Assembly: GCF_042944905.1 (NCBI RefSeq)
Contig: NZ_CP168496.1
Span: forward strand, 310,001 to 374,000
Direction: 5' to 3'
Length of the DNA stretch: 64,000 nucleotides
DNA from: Psychrobacillus sp042944905
GTDB taxonomy: Bacteria > Bacillota > Bacilli > Bacillales_A > Planococcaceae
Part shown: piece after piece, positions 1 through 8,072 of the stretch
Numbering within the stretch: position 1 is the first letter of the stretch
How the letters are laid out: every line of letters begins with the position of its first letter
Position numbers and translations under genes: made by a program
The notes under the pieces: generated by a model
What the model was told of the DNA's origin: nothing
Database searches by the model: none
What the model saw: only the letters and a program-made list of their open reading frames with translations

Positions 1-1
1 A

Positions 2-394
2 GAAGTGGCTGAAATAAAAGCAAGAGAATTATTAAAGAGAGTAGGCTTAGGGGAAAAGGCCGATGTCTATCCTTCTAAGTTATCGGGAGGACAAAAGCAA
101 CGTGTAGCCATCGCAAGGGCACTAGCTATGGAACCCGAAATCATGTTATTTGATGAGCCAACTTCTGCACTTGACCCGGAAATGGTTAAAGAGGTTTTGG
201 ATGTGATGAAAGATTTGGCCCATACCGGAATCACAATGGTCATTGTTACACATGAAATGGGATTTGCTAGAGAGGTTGCCGATCGTATCGTATTTTTAGA
301 TGAAGGAAAACTAATGGAGGATTCCACTCCACAAGAGTTTTTTGCTAAACCAAAGAGTGAACGTGCGCAAACCTTCCTAGAAAAAATTCTTTAG
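2..394 (+). CDS. Polar amino-acid ABC transporter ATP-binding protein, 3' part
   Basis: The last ~130 residues of an ABC ATPase of the GlnQ/ArtP type that powers uptake of a polar amino acid. The reading frame is open to the window edge, so the start and Walker A lie upstream. Visible are the signature LSGGQKQR, Walker B ending IMLFDEPTSALDPE, and the switch histidine in VTHEMGFA. The HEMGFA form and the short C-terminus are typical of the polar amino-acid subfamily. The internal GTG at base 5 is not a start. The substrate cannot be told; its permease and binding protein would be expected upstream. Confidence 0.9.
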   Translation, partial: EVAEIKARELLKRVGLGEKADVYPSKLSGGQKQRVAIARALAMEPEIMLFDEPTSALDPEMVKEVLDVMKDLAHTGITMVIVTHEMGFAREVADRIVFLDEGKLMEDSTPQEFFAKPKSERAQTFLEKIL

Positions 395-450
395 GATTAA
401 GCTAGCTATTGAAGCTTAAACAAATAAAAACGGAGTAATCTAATAGGGCA

Positions 451-790
451 AGTGGAACCTAAAAAAATAGATAGCATCCATTATTAAAGAAGTGCTGAGC
501 GGACGAAATTGTATCTTCGTCCGCTTTTAAAGGAATAGGAAAGGATTTATTTTCTCATTAACCAAAACAAATGCATTATATCTTTACATATTTCAAGAGG
601 GCAGCGGACAAACATCCGCTACAAGATTACCGAAAAAAGAGTATCCGGTAGTGACGCAGTCACTTCCAGATACTCCATAAAATTCTTCGTTAATAGTGTA
701 GCTTATGTTTTGTCCAAAGCACTCAGGAAATAGTAAAGATAGTATGCACCTAGGACGTTAGCATTTTTCTTATTGTGCTCAGATGATGCG
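451..790. repeat. Interspersed structured repeat, family 1, copy A
   Basis: Copy A of a ~300-bp intergenic element also found at 2501-2825 and 45511-45832. In order it holds: a hairpin of GCGGACGAA (499-507) with TTCGTCCGC (516-524) followed by T; a conserved AT-rich stretch; a central hairpin closed by GAGTATC (639-645) and GATACTC (669-675) around AGTGAC/GTCACT; and a 3' block with GTCCAAAGCACT (712-723). It fills the gap between the ABC gene and the convergent pupG. No coding sequence is seen in it. Confidence 0.8.
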
Positions 791-823
791 TCTTGTAAAA
801 ACATTCATAGGTAGTTATTTCGA

Positions 824-1642
824 TTAAATCTCTCCTAAAACACCCTTAACTAATTCAACAAATTTAACTCTTACCTTACCAGCAACTTCAATTACTTCGT
901 CGTGATTTAATGGCTGATCTAATATTCCACATGCCATATTCGTTAAACAAGAAATACCAAGTACTTTCATATTTGCATGAGTCGCTACAATAGCTTCTGG
1001 TACTGTCGACATACCTACAGCGTCCGCTCCTAATGTGCGAATCATACGGATTTCAGCAGGAGATTCGTAGGCAGGTCCACTCCACCAAGCATAGACACCT
1101 TGTTGCAAGTGTATGTTTTGTTCGGTCGCTACTTTGGTTGCAATATTACGTAAATCCTTGTTATACACTTGTGATAAATCAGGGAAACGAGTTCCTAATT
1201 CATCGTTATTTGGTCCCATTAATGGATTGGTTCCAACTAAATTAAGATGATCCGTAATTAACATTAAATCGCCTGGGTTAAAGCTTGTATTAACCGCACC
1301 ACAAGCGTTTGTAATAATTAAATTCTCTATACCTAGCGCTTTCATTACACGTACTGGGAAGGTTACTTCATCTAACGTATACCCTTCATAATAATGAAAA
1401 CGACCTTTCATAGCCGCTACTATCTTGCCGTTCAATTCTCCAATGACTAGTTCGTTCGCGTGACCAATTGCTTCTGATTTAGCAAAGTGAGGAATTGCGC
1501 TATATGGGATCTGAACAGGGTTCTTAATTTCATCTGCAAGTGTTCCTAATCCTGAACCAAGAATAAGTCCAATCACAGGGCGATGATTTGTTTTACTCAT
1601 AATAAAATCTTTAGCTTCTAATATATCTTTGATGTTGTGCAT
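824..1642 (-). CDS. pupG: Purine nucleoside phosphorylase (PNP-I, trimeric type)
   Basis: Cytosolic phosphorylase splitting guanosine/inosine-type (deoxy)nucleosides into base and (deoxy)ribose-1-phosphate for purine salvage; 272 residues, normal for the family. Seen: GSGLG phosphate loop (29-33), RFHYYEGY (81-88), TNACGA (111-116), and the base/ribose site GADAVGMSTVPE (206-216). The start at 1642 is chosen because AAGGAGG precedes it by about 8 bases; a longer frame to 1681 lacks a site. The loop at 182-193 reads GVYAWWSGPAYE, with two tryptophans where relatives usually have small or aliphatic residues. Monocistronic with its own promoter. The guanine deaminase at 20.5 kb could act on its product. 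Confidence 0.93.
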   Translation of the reverse strand: MHNIKDILEAKDFIMSKTNHRPVIGLILGSGLGTLADEIKNPVQIPYSAIPHFAKSEAIGHANELVIGELNGKIVAAMKGRFHYYEGYTLDEVTFPVRVMKALGIENLIITNACGAVNTSFNPGDLMLITDHLNLVGTNPLMGPNNDELGTRFPDLSQVYNKDLRNIATKVATEQNIHLQQGVYAWWSGPAYESPAEIRMIRTLGADAVGMSTVPEAIVATHANMKVLGISCLTNMACGILDQPLNHDEVIEVAGKVRVKFVELVKGVLGEI

Positions 1643-1706
1643 TCCTAATTCCTCCTTGAAACGTAAAAAACATGTTAACAATAAAATTTTAAGGGAGAGA
1701 AGAACT

Positions 1707-1736
1707 ATTGTAAAGAAAACTTCATAATAGTCTCAA
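1707..1736 (-). promoter_or_regulatory. Sigma-A-type promoter of pupG
   Basis: On the minus strand TTGAGA (1731-1736) and TACAAT (1707-1712) are separated by 18 bp, about 65 bp upstream of the pupG start. No PurR-box pair was found next to it. Confidence 0.55.
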
Positions 1737-1799
1737 TTTGTAACACTTTCTATGAAACCTATGTATAGTGTTAACAACTTGATAAATGGAGGGAATCCT

Positions 1800-2168
1800 G
1801 TGGGAAATTTAAATGTAATAGATTTTTTCTCAAGACAGACACATGAAAAGCTTGTTAAGAAAGACTCTAGCAGCATGGACGAGTGGACTGAAAAATATGG
1901 TGTCTATTTAGGTTGCTTAATGGAACAAGATACAAAGGTATTTCGAAATTTTACAGCTATATTAGAATTTAAAATGCAACAAATAAATTATTTAACAATG
2001 GAATGGGAAAGTCTCTATAGCGAACAGCAATCGTTTCTCCAATATTGCATCGATTTCTTAAAAGTACCTAAAGCAGAAAATATAAACTTGGAGAAAGATA
2101 TTTTGTCAGTTAGCAAGGGTGGACATACTTGGATTATTTATGATTTCGAAGCGATTAAAAAGAAGTAA
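1800..2168 (+). CDS. Small protein of unknown function
   Basis: A 122-residue protein I do not recognise. The GTG at 1800 is preferred because GGAGGG lies 6 bases upstream; a longer frame from 1752 has no ribosome site. It has no signal peptide or membrane segment, is rich in aromatic and charged residues, and reads as helical, with a middle stretch (about 45-85) that could be a coiled-coil or bundle helix. It is divergent from pupG and followed by a 21-bp tandem repeat and a family-1 element, so it is probably transcribed alone. Confidence 0.6.
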   Translation: MGNLNVIDFFSRQTHEKLVKKDSSSMDEWTEKYGVYLGCLMEQDTKVFRNFTAILEFKMQQINYLTMEWESLYSEQQSFLQYCIDFLKVPKAENINLEKDILSVSKGGHTWIIYDFEAIKKK

Positions 2169-2348
2169 TAACTTATTATGGAAGCTGAATAAGGCAAGAT
2201 GGATGTAGAGGTTTAGGAAAACCTTCCGCCTCAACCAACAGTGCAATTAAGAAAGTATATGAAATACCGTGTTCATTGTGTTTTTAGTTTCACAGGATTG
2301 TATAACGCTGATTTGTGCCATCTCACATAAAGTTAACTCTTTACATAG

Positions 2349-2453
2349 AGAAATGGTTGCTTTCATGATAAAATTGGTTGCTTTCTTCAAGGATTTTGTT
2401 GCTTTCAGTGTAGAATCTGTAGCTTTCACCTTACAACTAGTCGCTCTATGCCA
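2349..2453. repeat. Five degenerate 21-bp tandem units
   Basis: Five head-to-tail 21-base units, each built around GGTTGCTTTC-like cores (for example ATTGGTTGCTTTC). The phase is exactly 21 bases. A second array with the same core and period lies at 41770-41895. The period of seven codons gives pseudo-coding reads on both strands, but no ribosome site or known protein is present. Confidence 0.75.
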
Positions 2454-2500
2454 GTTTTTAACTTTTTTGTTGAGCATTTAAACTTAATAATACCAGTAAT

Positions 2501-2825
2501 CCTGTGGAATTTGGGGAAAATAGGAAGTATTTATTGATAAAGAAGTGCTGAGCAGACGAAATTGTATCTTCGTCCGCTTTTAAAAGAGTAGAATAGGATT
2601 TATTCTCTCATTAACCAAACCAAATACATTATGTCTTTACATATTTCAAGAAAGCGACGGACAAACATCCGCCACAAGATTACCGAAAAAATGGATTGTG
2701 AAGTGACGCATTCACTTCACGGTCCATAGCCCTAACGGTAATAGTGTTGCTAATGTTTCGTCCAAAGCACTCTGAAAGCTGTAAAGACAAGATGCACTTA
2801 AAGGATACTTGTGCTTTTCTTACTT
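2501..2825. repeat. Interspersed structured repeat, family 1, copy B
   Basis: Second full copy of the family-1 element, in the same order of blocks as copy A. The first hairpin is kept with one change (GCAGACGAA with TTCGTCCGC). The central hairpin is closed by an unrelated stem, ATGGATTGTG with CACGGTCCAT, which pairs through two G-T wobbles. The 3' block GTCCAAAGCACT is present. Confidence 0.8.
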
Positions 2826-2875
2826 TTTTAAGGATTGCTTCTTATGAAGTTTTGATTACTTTGTTCTAACAATCT

Positions 2876-3751
2876 CTAAACCCCGAATCTCTGTCTATAT
2901 CCGCACTTCCTACACATTTCTTCCACAGCTTCTCTTCGAGTAAATCCATCATAGAGGGCATTTGCTCGTTCTCCCTCTACAATTTCAGAGAAAGAGGTTT
3001 TATTGATATTACCGAGATTGATCACACCTTCCCCGTCTAGACAACAAGGTACAACGGTTCCATCGACGAGAATAGCTGCTTGACTGCGAAGGGCATGACA
3101 AAATCCTTTGCCGTCATCCTCTGGTGCAAGTAAACTAGGCCATTGGAATTCGTGGTCCTGATTAATATAGATTCGATCTGCAATTTTAATCCCGCTGCCT
3201 GGCACTACTTTTTCTTCAATCTTGTAATCCAGGTTAAATTCTTTTTCTAAGATTTCTAATGTCTCTTGGTTTCTTCTTATATCTTCATTCGTTGCATTCT
3301 CTCGTTGAAGATTCCATAATCGAAAGGAAATAATGACACCTTGTTCTGCCGCTTCTTTGGCAAACTCCAGAACTGTGGACAAATACTGTTCGCGATTTGT
3401 CGATCCCTCATGGCCGTCAAAACTATGAAGCGAGAAGTTCATTTGGCGCAGTGCAGGCTTACCTAATAACTTATGTCTGTTTTTTGTAATAAGTGTCCCA
3501 TTTGTTGTTATATTTACTTTAAATCCTTTAGTATGAGCAGCGTCTAGTAATTGGTCAATTCTGGGGTGGAGAAGAGGCTCTCCTTTGACATGAAGATAAA
3601 TATATTTTGTATGGTCTTTAATTTGATCTAGTATGTTATTGAATGCATCTAATTTGATAATATTTGCTTTTCTGCTTGTTGGAGGGCAGAAGCTACAAGC
3701 AAGATTACATACGCTTGTAATTTCGATATACATTTTTTTAAATGTTTTCAA
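2876..3751 (-). CDS. Radical SAM/SPASM-like protein
   Basis: Radical S-adenosylmethionine enzyme of 291 residues. The N-terminal cluster motif CNLACSFC supplies Cys15, Cys19 and Cys22 for the 4Fe-4S/SAM centre, in the CxxxCxxC spacing. Later cysteines (GFCHA near 217, VPCCLDG near 236, and CRKC near 280) look like a short SPASM auxiliary-cluster region. TTG at 3751 is the likely start (GGTGA upstream); ATG at codon 7 has no ribosome site. No peptide precursor or obvious partner is adjacent, so the substrate is unknown. It could modify a peptide, a protein or a small molecule. Confidence 0.85.
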   Translation of the reverse strand: MKTFKKMYIEITSVCNLACSFCPPTSRKANIIKLDAFNNILDQIKDHTKYIYLHVKGEPLLHPRIDQLLDAAHTKGFKVNITTNGTLITKNRHKLLGKPALRQMNFSLHSFDGHEGSTNREQYLSTVLEFAKEAAEQGVIISFRLWNLQRENATNEDIRRNQETLEILEKEFNLDYKIEEKVVPGSGIKIADRIYINQDHEFQWPSLLAPEDDGKGFCHALRSQAAILVDGTVVPCCLDGEGVINLGNINKTSFSEIVEGERANALYDGFTRREAVEEMCRKCGYRQRFGV

Positions 3752-3867
3752 TGTTTATTCACCATTCCAGTTCTGATTTATTAAAATGACTATCCTCATT
3801 TTAACAGAATTACATACTACATTGAGCAGATTATTTTAGGGTTTCTTTGTCATAGAATGGGGACATG

Positions 3868-3896
3868 AAAAAACCTGCCTCCGAAAGAAGTCAGGT
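3868..3896 (-). terminator. Terminator of the aldo/keto reductase gene
   Basis: On the minus strand the hairpin ACCTG-a-CTTC...GGAG-g-CAGGT is followed directly by a run of T, 15 bases past the stop codon. Confidence 0.7.
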
Positions 3897-3910
3897 CTAC
3901 TCATTTGCTA

Positions 3911-4723
3911 TTAAAATTCGATTTCGTCTGGATCTGGGCCAATGCGTTCATTTGTTGCGATTGCATCAATAGCGGCTTGATCTTCAGAAGATAGTTCAAA
4001 GTCAAATACGTTTAAGTTCTCTTGAATACGGCTCGGTGTCACTGATTTTGGTAAGGCAACGTGACCCGATTGTAAATGCCAGCGAAGTACGATTTGGGAT
4101 GGCGTTTTTTCATACTTATTCGCCAATTGATGGAACAAGTCGATTTCCATGAATTTCCCTTGCATCAATGGGCTCCAAGCTTCTACGTGAATGCCTTCGC
4201 CTTTTAAGTAAGCTACGAAATCTTTTTGAGGCAACTGAGGATGTAACTCAATTTGGTTGACCATTGGTGTCATTAAACCGGCATCCTTCAGTTGTTCCAG
4301 ATGATGCTGTTTGAAGTTTGATACCCCGATTGCTTTCACTTTACCTTCTTCATATAACTCGACAAGTGCACGATACGCCTCTACAATACCGTCAACTGGC
4401 CAGTGTAATAGGCATAGATCAAGGTAATCGGTATTCAAACGGTCCAGTGATTCTTGAAATGCTTCTTTCGTACGACCAGCACGAATGTCGTCATTCCAAA
4501 TTTTAGACGTCAAGAAAATGTCTTCGCGTGCAACACCAGAAGCGGCGATACCTTTCGCAACACCTTCCTCGTTCTTATAAACAGCAGCCGTATCAATATG
4601 GCGATAACCTACGCGAAGAGCCTCTTCAACTGCTCCTGGTGCCTCCGTGTCGTTATCAACACGCCATACTCCAAAACCAATTTGTGGTATTTTTAAACCA
4701 TTGCTAAGTGTAATGAAATCCAT
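3911..4723 (-). CDS. Aldo/keto reductase (YvgN/YtbE-like)
   Basis: NADPH-dependent cytosolic reductase of aldehydes and ketones, 270 residues, usual for the AKR5-type enzymes of Bacillus such as the glyoxal/methylglyoxal reductase YvgN. The catalytic tetrad is visible as Asp44, Tyr49 (AAVYKNEEG), Lys74 (TSKIW) and His107 (LLHWP). The cofactor-site motifs GVSNF and the C-terminal LPKSVTPSRIQEN are present. The start has GGGAGGAG about 8 bases upstream. The gene stands alone, with its own terminator. The physiological substrate is not deducible. Confidence 0.92.
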   Translation of the reverse strand: MDFITLSNGLKIPQIGFGVWRVDNDTEAPGAVEEALRVGYRHIDTAAVYKNEEGVAKGIAASGVAREDIFLTSKIWNDDIRAGRTKEAFQESLDRLNTDYLDLCLLHWPVDGIVEAYRALVELYEEGKVKAIGVSNFKQHHLEQLKDAGLMTPMVNQIELHPQLPQKDFVAYLKGEGIHVEAWSPLMQGKFMEIDLFHQLANKYEKTPSQIVLRWHLQSGHVALPKSVTPSRIQENLNVFDFELSSEDQAAIDAIATNERIGPDPDEIEF

Positions 4724-4888
4724 ATAAATCTCTCCTCCCTTTAATTTTATATTACCATTTGCCAGTTTGATAAACCAATAAGATGTATCTGCTAGAAATA
4801 TATAAAATAATATCGATTCTATTAATCATGCCTCATATTGGCTATCATTAGAATAATAAAAGATTGAAAAGAAAGGTGACTTAGCATT

Positions 4889-5887
4889 ATGCCATTAGAA
4901 ATCGTTCGAAACGATATTACGAAAATGCAGGTAGATGTTGTTGTAAATGCTGCGAATACCTCTTTACAAATGGGTGGCGGTGTGTGTGGTGCTATTTTTA
5001 GAGCAGCTGGTGCAGAGCAATTGCGAGAAGCGTGCAATGAAATTGGGCAATGTCCTGTGGGTCAGGCTGTTATCACTGAAGGTTTCCAACTTCCAGCAAA
5101 GCAGATTATTCATACAGTCGGACCAATTTGGAGAGATGGTTCGGAAAATGAAGAAGCACTTCTAAGACAATGCTATAAATCTTCATTGGTATTAGCCTCA
5201 TCGAATGGTTGTGAATCCATTGCTTTTCCACTCATTTCTACCGGGATTTATGGGTATCCAAAGGAAAAAGCACTTCAAGTTGCGACTTCTATGATTAGTG
5301 AATTTTTGTTAGAGCATGAAATGCAGGTGTATATTGTGGTATATGACAAGAAGGCATTCGGGTTAAGTGAAAAGTTATTTACGTCCATACATCAATACAT
5401 TGATGAACATTATGTGGAAGAACAACTCATACAGTTCGCTCGAAAACGTCTGGAACTGCGAGAAGTTCTCGAGTCGCAAGTTACTATTCAAGAAGCTTCC
5501 AAGGGGAAACCGCAAAAAAGAAGGTTAGAGGATCTTCTAGGTCAATTAGATGAATCGTTTTCGGAGCGGCTACTGCGATTAATTGATGAAAAAAAAATGA
5601 CGGATGTGGAGACATATAAAAAAGCGAACATTGACCGACGCCTTTTTTCGAAGATCCGCAATTCACGCGATTACACACCACTCAAAAAAACGGTCATCGG
5701 TTTTGTCATTGCACTGGAGCTAAATTTAGATGAAACGATAGATTTGCTATCCAAAGCAGGGTATACATTGTCCCATAGTAATAAATTCGATCTCATAATT
5801 AAATACTTCATTGAAGAAGAAAACTATAACATACATGAAATAAATGAAGCGTTATTTGCTTTCGATCAAGTATTGTTAGGTGCTTAA
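4889..5887 (+). CDS. Macro-domain protein with C-terminal helical domain
   Basis: 332 residues. Residues 1-165 form a macro domain (ADP-ribose binding or ADP-ribosyl hydrolase fold): VVVNAANTSL (17-26), the GGGVCGAIF loop (29-37), HTVGPIW (75-81) and STGIYGYP (117-124). Residues ~210-332 form a separate helical domain with the run DRRLFSKIRNSRDYTPLKKT and a second half about ELNLDETIDLLSKAG, resembling a DNA- or protein-binding helical fold found with macro domains in Firmicutes. GAAAGGTGA lies 9 bases before the ATG. A vWA protein follows 103 bases downstream; their pairing suggests a shared role, perhaps in stress or ADP-ribose signalling (inference). Confidence 0.85.
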   Translation: MPLEIVRNDITKMQVDVVVNAANTSLQMGGGVCGAIFRAAGAEQLREACNEIGQCPVGQAVITEGFQLPAKQIIHTVGPIWRDGSENEEALLRQCYKSSLVLASSNGCESIAFPLISTGIYGYPKEKALQVATSMISEFLLEHEMQVYIVVYDKKAFGLSEKLFTSIHQYIDEHYVEEQLIQFARKRLELREVLESQVTIQEASKGKPQKRRLEDLLGQLDESFSERLLRLIDEKKMTDVETYKKANIDRRLFSKIRNSRDYTPLKKTVIGFVIALELNLDETIDLLSKAGYTLSHSNKFDLIIKYFIEEENYNIHEINEALFAFDQVLLGA

Positions 5888-5891
5888 ACAT

Positions 5892-5917
5892 GTCGCTTTT
5901 GAAGCGACCTATTTTTC
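5892..5917 (+). terminator. Small terminator after the macro-domain gene
   Basis: Hairpin GTCGCTT-ttg-AAGCGAC followed by CTATTTTTC, 5 bases past the stop codon. The T run is short, so some read-through into the vWA gene is possible. Confidence 0.55.
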
Positions 5918-5990
5918 AAATAAAATTGTTATCCTTAGTTTATAAAGTAAACCGGGAATAGAATCCGGAAGCTAATGGAGGATGACAAAA

Positions 5991-6638
5991 ATGAAAAAGA
6001 ACGGAACGGAATTAGTTTTTATACTAGATAAAAGTGGTTCAATGGCTGGTTTGGAGTCGGACACGATAGGTGGATTCAATGCGATGCTTGCCAAGCAAAA
6101 AAAAGAAGAGGGGGAAGCGACGATCACCACTGTTTTATTCAATCATGCCATCGAATTACTGCATGATCGTATTAATATAAGAGGAATTTCTCCCATTACT
6201 AAAATGGAATATGAAGTTAGTGGAACAACAGCATTATTAGATGCTATTGGCTCAACGATACAAAAGATTGGCAATACGCAAAAAAGAACAAATGAAGAAG
6301 AAAGAGCGGGGAAAGTACTATTTGTCATCACAACAGATGGCATGGAAAATGCTAGTTGCGAATATAATTACGATAAAATAAAGGCAATGATCTCAAATCA
6401 AAAAGAAAAGTATAGCTGGGATTTTATATTCCTAGGTGCTAATATCGATGCTATCTCAACTGCTGCAAAGTTTGGCATTCAAGAAGAACACGCTGTTGAA
6501 TATCACGCTGACATAGAAGGCACGCGCGTAAATTACCAAGCAGTAAACGATGCAGTCACATCATTCCGTAAAGGTAAAAAAATAGATCGAACTTGGAAAA
6601 AAGGTATTGAAGAAAACTTTCAAAATAGAAAACAATAA
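5991..6638 (+). CDS. von Willebrand factor A domain protein
   Basis: A 215-residue single vWA domain, cytosolic (no signal or membrane segment). The metal-ion-dependent adhesion site is intact: DKSGSM (13-18), the Thr in SGTTALLDA (79-80) and Asp in TTDGMEN (116). Such small bacterial vWA proteins (TerY/YegL type) act as metal-dependent protein-interaction modules. The ATG at 5991 is preferred to 5982, since GGAGG (5977-5981) abuts the upstream codon but sits 9 bases from this one. It lies just downstream of the macro-domain gene, which is probably its functional partner. Confidence 0.85.
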   Translation: MKKNGTELVFILDKSGSMAGLESDTIGGFNAMLAKQKKEEGEATITTVLFNHAIELLHDRINIRGISPITKMEYEVSGTTALLDAIGSTIQKIGNTQKRTNEEERAGKVLFVITTDGMENASCEYNYDKIKAMISNQKEKYSWDFIFLGANIDAISTAAKFGIQEEHAVEYHADIEGTRVNYQAVNDAVTSFRKGKKIDRTWKKGIEENFQNRKQ

Positions 6639-6655
6639 AGAAAGTAAACCAAAAA

Positions 6656-6685
6656 ACTGGAGTCATGAGTTGGTTCCAGTCTTTT
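6656..6685 (+). terminator. Terminator after the vWA gene
   Basis: Stem ACTGGA (6656-6661) with TCCAGT (6675-6680), followed by CTTTT, 17 bases past the vWA stop. A short stem with a weak T run. Confidence 0.45.
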
Positions 6686-6875
6686 GATTCAAAGTAATTT
6701 AATTAGAATACTAAAAGCGACAAAAGCATCATAATATTTGATAAAAGGAATGTGGTTGTAGTTTAAAGCGATAAAAGTAACCAATAGTTTTAGAAACTAT
6801 CTATCAAAAGATGACGGAAATTCCCAAAGTCGTCGTTGGGTCTGCTATTGAATAAGGTACAAGCAATGTATATAG

Positions 6876-6916
6876 AAAAAAGCTCGAGAATCCATTATAG
6901 ATTCTCGAGCTTTTAT
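6876..6916 (-). terminator. Terminator of the tRNA cluster
   Basis: Eleven-base perfect stem AGCTCGAGAAT/ATTCTCGAGCT with a T run on the minus strand, directly downstream of the last tRNA. An A run on the other side could also let it work on the plus strand. The stretch 6690-6875 before it holds no feature I recognise. Confidence 0.85.
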
Positions 6917-6922
6917 TCAATA

Positions 6923-6994
6923 TGACCCCTACGGGATTCGAACCCGTGTTACCGCCGTGAAAGGGCGGTGTCTTAACCGCTTGACCAAGGGGCC
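6923..6994 (-). tRNA. tRNA-Glu (TTC)
   Basis: Cloverleaf with acceptor GGCCCCT/GGGGTC, anticodon loop CTTTCAC (TTC) and T arm GGGTTCGAATCCC. The 3' CCA is not encoded. Last gene of a seven-tRNA transcript. Confidence 0.95.
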
Positions 6995-7001
6995 AAACAT
7001 A

Positions 7002-7092
7002 TGGCGGAGAAGGAGGGATTTGAACCCTCGCACCGGTTGCCCGATCTACACCCTTAGCAGGGGCGCCTCTTCAGCCACTTGAGTACTTCCCC
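7002..7092 (-). tRNA. tRNA-Ser (GCT)
   Basis: Class II tRNA with long variable arm, anticodon GCT in CTGCTAA, acceptor GGGGAAG/CTTCTCC with one G-T pair, and encoded CCA. Confidence 0.95.
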
Positions 7093-7137
7093 ATATAGCT
7101 ATAGTCTTGCTATTTATTCATGTAAATGTTCTTTATA

Positions 7138-7208
7138 AGCGGGTGAAGAGAATCGAACTCTCATCATCAGCTTGGAAGGCTGAGGTTTTACCACTAAACT
7201 ACACCCGC
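7138..7208 (-). tRNA. tRNA-Gly (TCC)
   Basis: 71-base cloverleaf with acceptor GCGGGTG/CACCCGC, anticodon TCC in CTTCCAA and T-loop GTTCGATTC. CCA is not encoded. Confidence 0.95.
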
Positions 7209-7213
7209 ATAAA

Positions 7214-7289
7214 TGGTGGCTCAGGACGGAATCGAACCGCCGACACAAGGATTTTCAGTCCTTTGCTCTACCGACTGAGCTACTGAGCC
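7214..7289 (-). tRNA. tRNA-Phe (GAA)
   Basis: 76 bases with acceptor GGCTCAG/CTGAGCC, anticodon GAA in CTGAAAA, and encoded CCA. Confidence 0.96.
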
Positions 7290-7359
7290 TCTTCTATTTA
7301 CGTTAAGCGAAGCATCGTCAGCTTGCTTATCCTAAATCACAATCTAGTAAAATATAAAA

Positions 7360-7435
7360 TGGCGGTCCCGACCGGGATCGAACCGGCGATCTCCTGCGTG
7401 ACAGGCAGGCATGTTAACCGCTACACCACGGGACC
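7360..7435 (-). tRNA. tRNA-Asp (GTC)
   Basis: 76 bases with acceptor GGTCCCG/CGGGACC, anticodon GTC in CTGTCAC, and encoded CCA. Confidence 0.96.
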
Positions 7436-7438
7436 ATT

Positions 7439-7513
<75 letters not shown>

Positions 7514-7589
7514 ACAATAATATACTTAGAAAACAATTATAACATAAATTACATTAAGAGTTTATGTTTTTTAGAAAAAAATTAAAAGA

Positions 7590-7682
7590 TGGAGGAGGAA
7601 GAGGGATTCGAACCCCCGCGCGGTATGACCCGCCTGTCGGTTTTCAAGACCGATCCCTTCAGCCAGACTTGGGTATTCCTCC
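7590..7682 (-). tRNA. tRNA-Ser (TGA)
   Basis: Class II tRNA of 93 bases with long variable arm, anticodon TGA in CTTGAAA, acceptor GGAGGAA/TTCCTCC, and encoded CCA. First gene of the cluster; an ~75-base spacer separates it from tRNA-fMet. Confidence 0.95.
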
Positions 7683-7736
7683 AAGATATTGCTTGGTTGC
7701 CGTTTAACTACTAATTAATAATTGACGACATGATAT

Positions 7737-7766
7737 ATTATAAACCGGTTTGCATAAAAAAGGCAA
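7737..7766 (-). promoter_or_regulatory. Promoter of the tRNA cluster
   Basis: On the minus strand TTGCCT (7761-7766) and TATAAT (7737-7742) with an 18-bp spacer, about 55 bases upstream of tRNA-Ser(TGA). No rRNA gene precedes it, so the cluster appears to be an independent unit. Confidence 0.65.
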
Positions 7767-7839
7767 TACCTTTTTTAAAAAAAATTAAAAAAGACAAACA
7801 CGAAGTATTTTAGAATCTAATTGATGGCATTAGAATAAA

Positions 7840-8062
7840 GAAAAAAGACACCTCCAATTCTCTTGGAGGGCACTGAAAAACTCTAGTTAGTACTTTTCAT
7901 AGTAGCTATTTGTTGAATTTTTTCTTTAAATAATAGGATTTAGCGTGGCGGCAATTTTTTCTGGGACGAGTAACCGCAGGAGCACATCTTTATTGGCAAA
8001 ATTATTAGAATGACACTTTTTTAGTGCCTTTATCCTCTTGTAGAATTAGAAGTGTCTCTTAG
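7840..8062 (-). terminator. Two hairpins downstream of the acidic unknown gene
   Basis: Downstream of the minus-strand gene ending at 8073 lie first a GACACTT/AAGTGTC pairing (about 8012-8056). Next comes a cleaner hairpin CCTCCAA-gaga-TTGGAGG followed by TGTCTTTTTTC on the minus strand (about 7845-7872). The second is a good intrinsic terminator. Nothing coding was seen in the remainder of 7683-8072. Confidence 0.55.
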
Positions 8063-8072
8063 TTAATATATA

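Noticed and set aside
2247..2481. Short frames on both strands over the first 21-bp array
   Set aside because: The 21-base period makes any frame look like a heptad repeat; neither strand has a ribosome site.
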